Part shown: positions 5,882-6,626 of the stretch, one piece after another
How positions within the stretch are numbered: position 1 is the first letter of the stretch
Layout: the number at the start of each line of letters is the position of its first letter
Assembly: GCA_002506705.1 (NCBI GenBank)
Contig: DAYA01000049.1
Coordinates: 2,926 to 9,551, forward strand
DNA from: Euryarchaeota archaeon UBA550
Lineage (GTDB): Archaea > Thermoplasmatota > Poseidoniia > Poseidoniales > Poseidoniaceae
Direction: 5' to 3'
Length of the DNA: 6,626 bases
Program-made: the position numbers and the translations under genes
The notes under the pieces: generated by a model
Databases searched by the model: none
Seen by the model: the letters and a program-made list of their open reading frames with translations, nothing else
Told to the model about the DNA's origin: nothing

Positions 5882-6626
5882 AAGAATCGAATGAATAGTA
5901 ATCGCCCTTTGCACGCTGCTCTCTATCCTTTCTACTGGCTTGTTTGTTTATTCTTGGGCGCTTTGAGTCATGGTCTCGTCGGAAGGTTACGTCTACACCA
6001 CCTAGGAATCTGTTCATTCCAGTTCTAAGTTGGAATGGACCTTCTGCCATACCGTGTTTACCGCCTTCGCCTTCGAAAACGAGTAGTGAATCTGAGACGA
6101 TATCGATGAAATATACATCGTGGTCGATTACGAATGCAGCCTTTTCATTTGACTCCATTGTTCTACGGATAGCCTTTGCAGCCTCCATTCTTGCATTCGC
6201 ATCTAGGTGTGCACTTGGTTCGTCGAGGAGATACAAATCTGCTTCTCTTCCTAGACAAATCGAAATTGCCACGGCTTGAGCTTCTCCACCAGACAAATTG
6301 TTGACTTGCTTGGCAAGTAATTCGTCTACTCCAAGAGCCCGAATGACGTTAACGTTGTATTCACCACTTCTCCATTTTGGGCCAACTTCCGCATCTAGCC
6401 ATGTTTGTACTGTGCAATCCATATCTGTGTCAATGTGTTGAGGTTTGTATGAGATTGATGCGTCGGCAGTAACCCATCCTTCATCGTATTCGTGCTCACC
6501 GGCTAAGATTTTGATCATAGTGGATTTACCAGTTCCGTTTGGCCCTACAACACCAACAACCTCGGCTTGGTGGACTTTCCCTTGTCCAGTTTTTAGATTG
6601 AAATTTCCGAGGGACTTCTCAATATC
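5880..6626 (-). CDS. rli1: ABCE1/Rli1 ribosome-recycling ATPase, C-terminal 248 residues (partial)
   Basis: The frame stays open to the window edge, so the N-terminal Fe-S (ferredoxin-like) domain and first ATPase domain lie outside; complete proteins are about 590-600 residues. Counting from the first residue encoded at base 6626, the second nucleotide-binding domain shows Walker A GPNGTGKST (28-36), a Q-loop in SYKPQHI (59-65), signature LSGGEAQ (111-117), Walker B LYLLDEPS (131-138) and the H-loop IDHD (168-171). The family-specific hinge end GMNRFLGG-V-D-V-T-F-R-R-D and RPRINK-x2-S-x-K-D-R-E-Q follows, which is diagnostic of ABCE1. With aRF1/aPelota, ABCE1 splits ribosomes after termination and takes part in initiation, in the cytoplasm. 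One oddity is Ala at residue 118, where LSGGELQR normally has Arg. It leads the probable operon with the two nucleases. An internal ATG at 6518 is not a start, because Walker A precedes it. Confidence 0.97.
   Translation of the reverse strand, partial: DIEKSLGNFNLKTGQGKVHQAEVVGVVGPNGTGKSTMIKILAGEHEYDEGWVTADASISYKPQHIDTDMDCTVQTWLDAEVGPKWRSGEYNVNVIRALGVDELLAKQVNNLSGGEAQAVAISICLGREADLYLLDEPSAHLDANARMEAAKAIRRTMESNEKAAFVIDHDVYFIDIVSDSLLVFEGEGGKHGMAEGPFQLRTGMNRFLGGVDVTFRRDHDSKRPRINKQASRKDREQRAKGDYYSFDS

Overview
The window most likely comes from a planktonic euryarchaeon, with Marine Group II (Candidatus Poseidoniales) as the best guess. The archaeal evidence is direct: the right edge carries the C-terminal half of ABCE1/Rli1, a ribosome-recycling ATPase restricted to archaea and eukaryotes; the tRNA-Ser has no genome-encoded CCA; a T-tract follows the tRNA; and TATA-like boxes occur instead of clear bacterial promoters. 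The lineage assignment is an inference from overall character (moderate-to-low GC, compact gene order) and was not tested by any search.

Left part (1-1068). A partial minus-strand gene for a small ubiquitin-like/ThiS-MoaD-type beta-grasp protein runs off the left edge. It is followed by tRNA-Ser(CGA) on the plus strand with a T9 terminator-like tract. A predicted two-helix membrane protein of 76 residues on the minus strand ends inside the tRNA gene, antisense to it. A divergent promoter region separates it from a 181-residue single-anchor membrane protein of unknown function on the plus strand.

Middle (1069-2467). A short leader with a TATA-like box and a 14-bp perfect palindrome precedes a 12-helix major facilitator of the AmpG/SLC33-like group. 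Its stop codon directly abuts the stop codon of the convergent nuclease gene, with no base between them.

Right part (2468-6626, all minus strand). In transcription order this appears to be an operon: rli1 (partial), a 534-residue and a 588-residue protein. The last two are paralogs. Each has an N-terminal RecB/Cas4/AddB-type PD-(D/E)XK nuclease domain with cysteines placed as for an iron-sulfur cluster, followed by C-terminal OB-fold-like segments that resemble RPA. The tandem pair is the most interesting content of the window. They look like helicase-less, Dna2/AddB-like single-strand DNA processing enzymes. Their cluster cysteines differ from each other, which suggests diverged roles or a heterodimer. 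The link to rli1 may be simple co-transcription, or may reflect shared dependence on Fe-S supply; the sequence does not decide.
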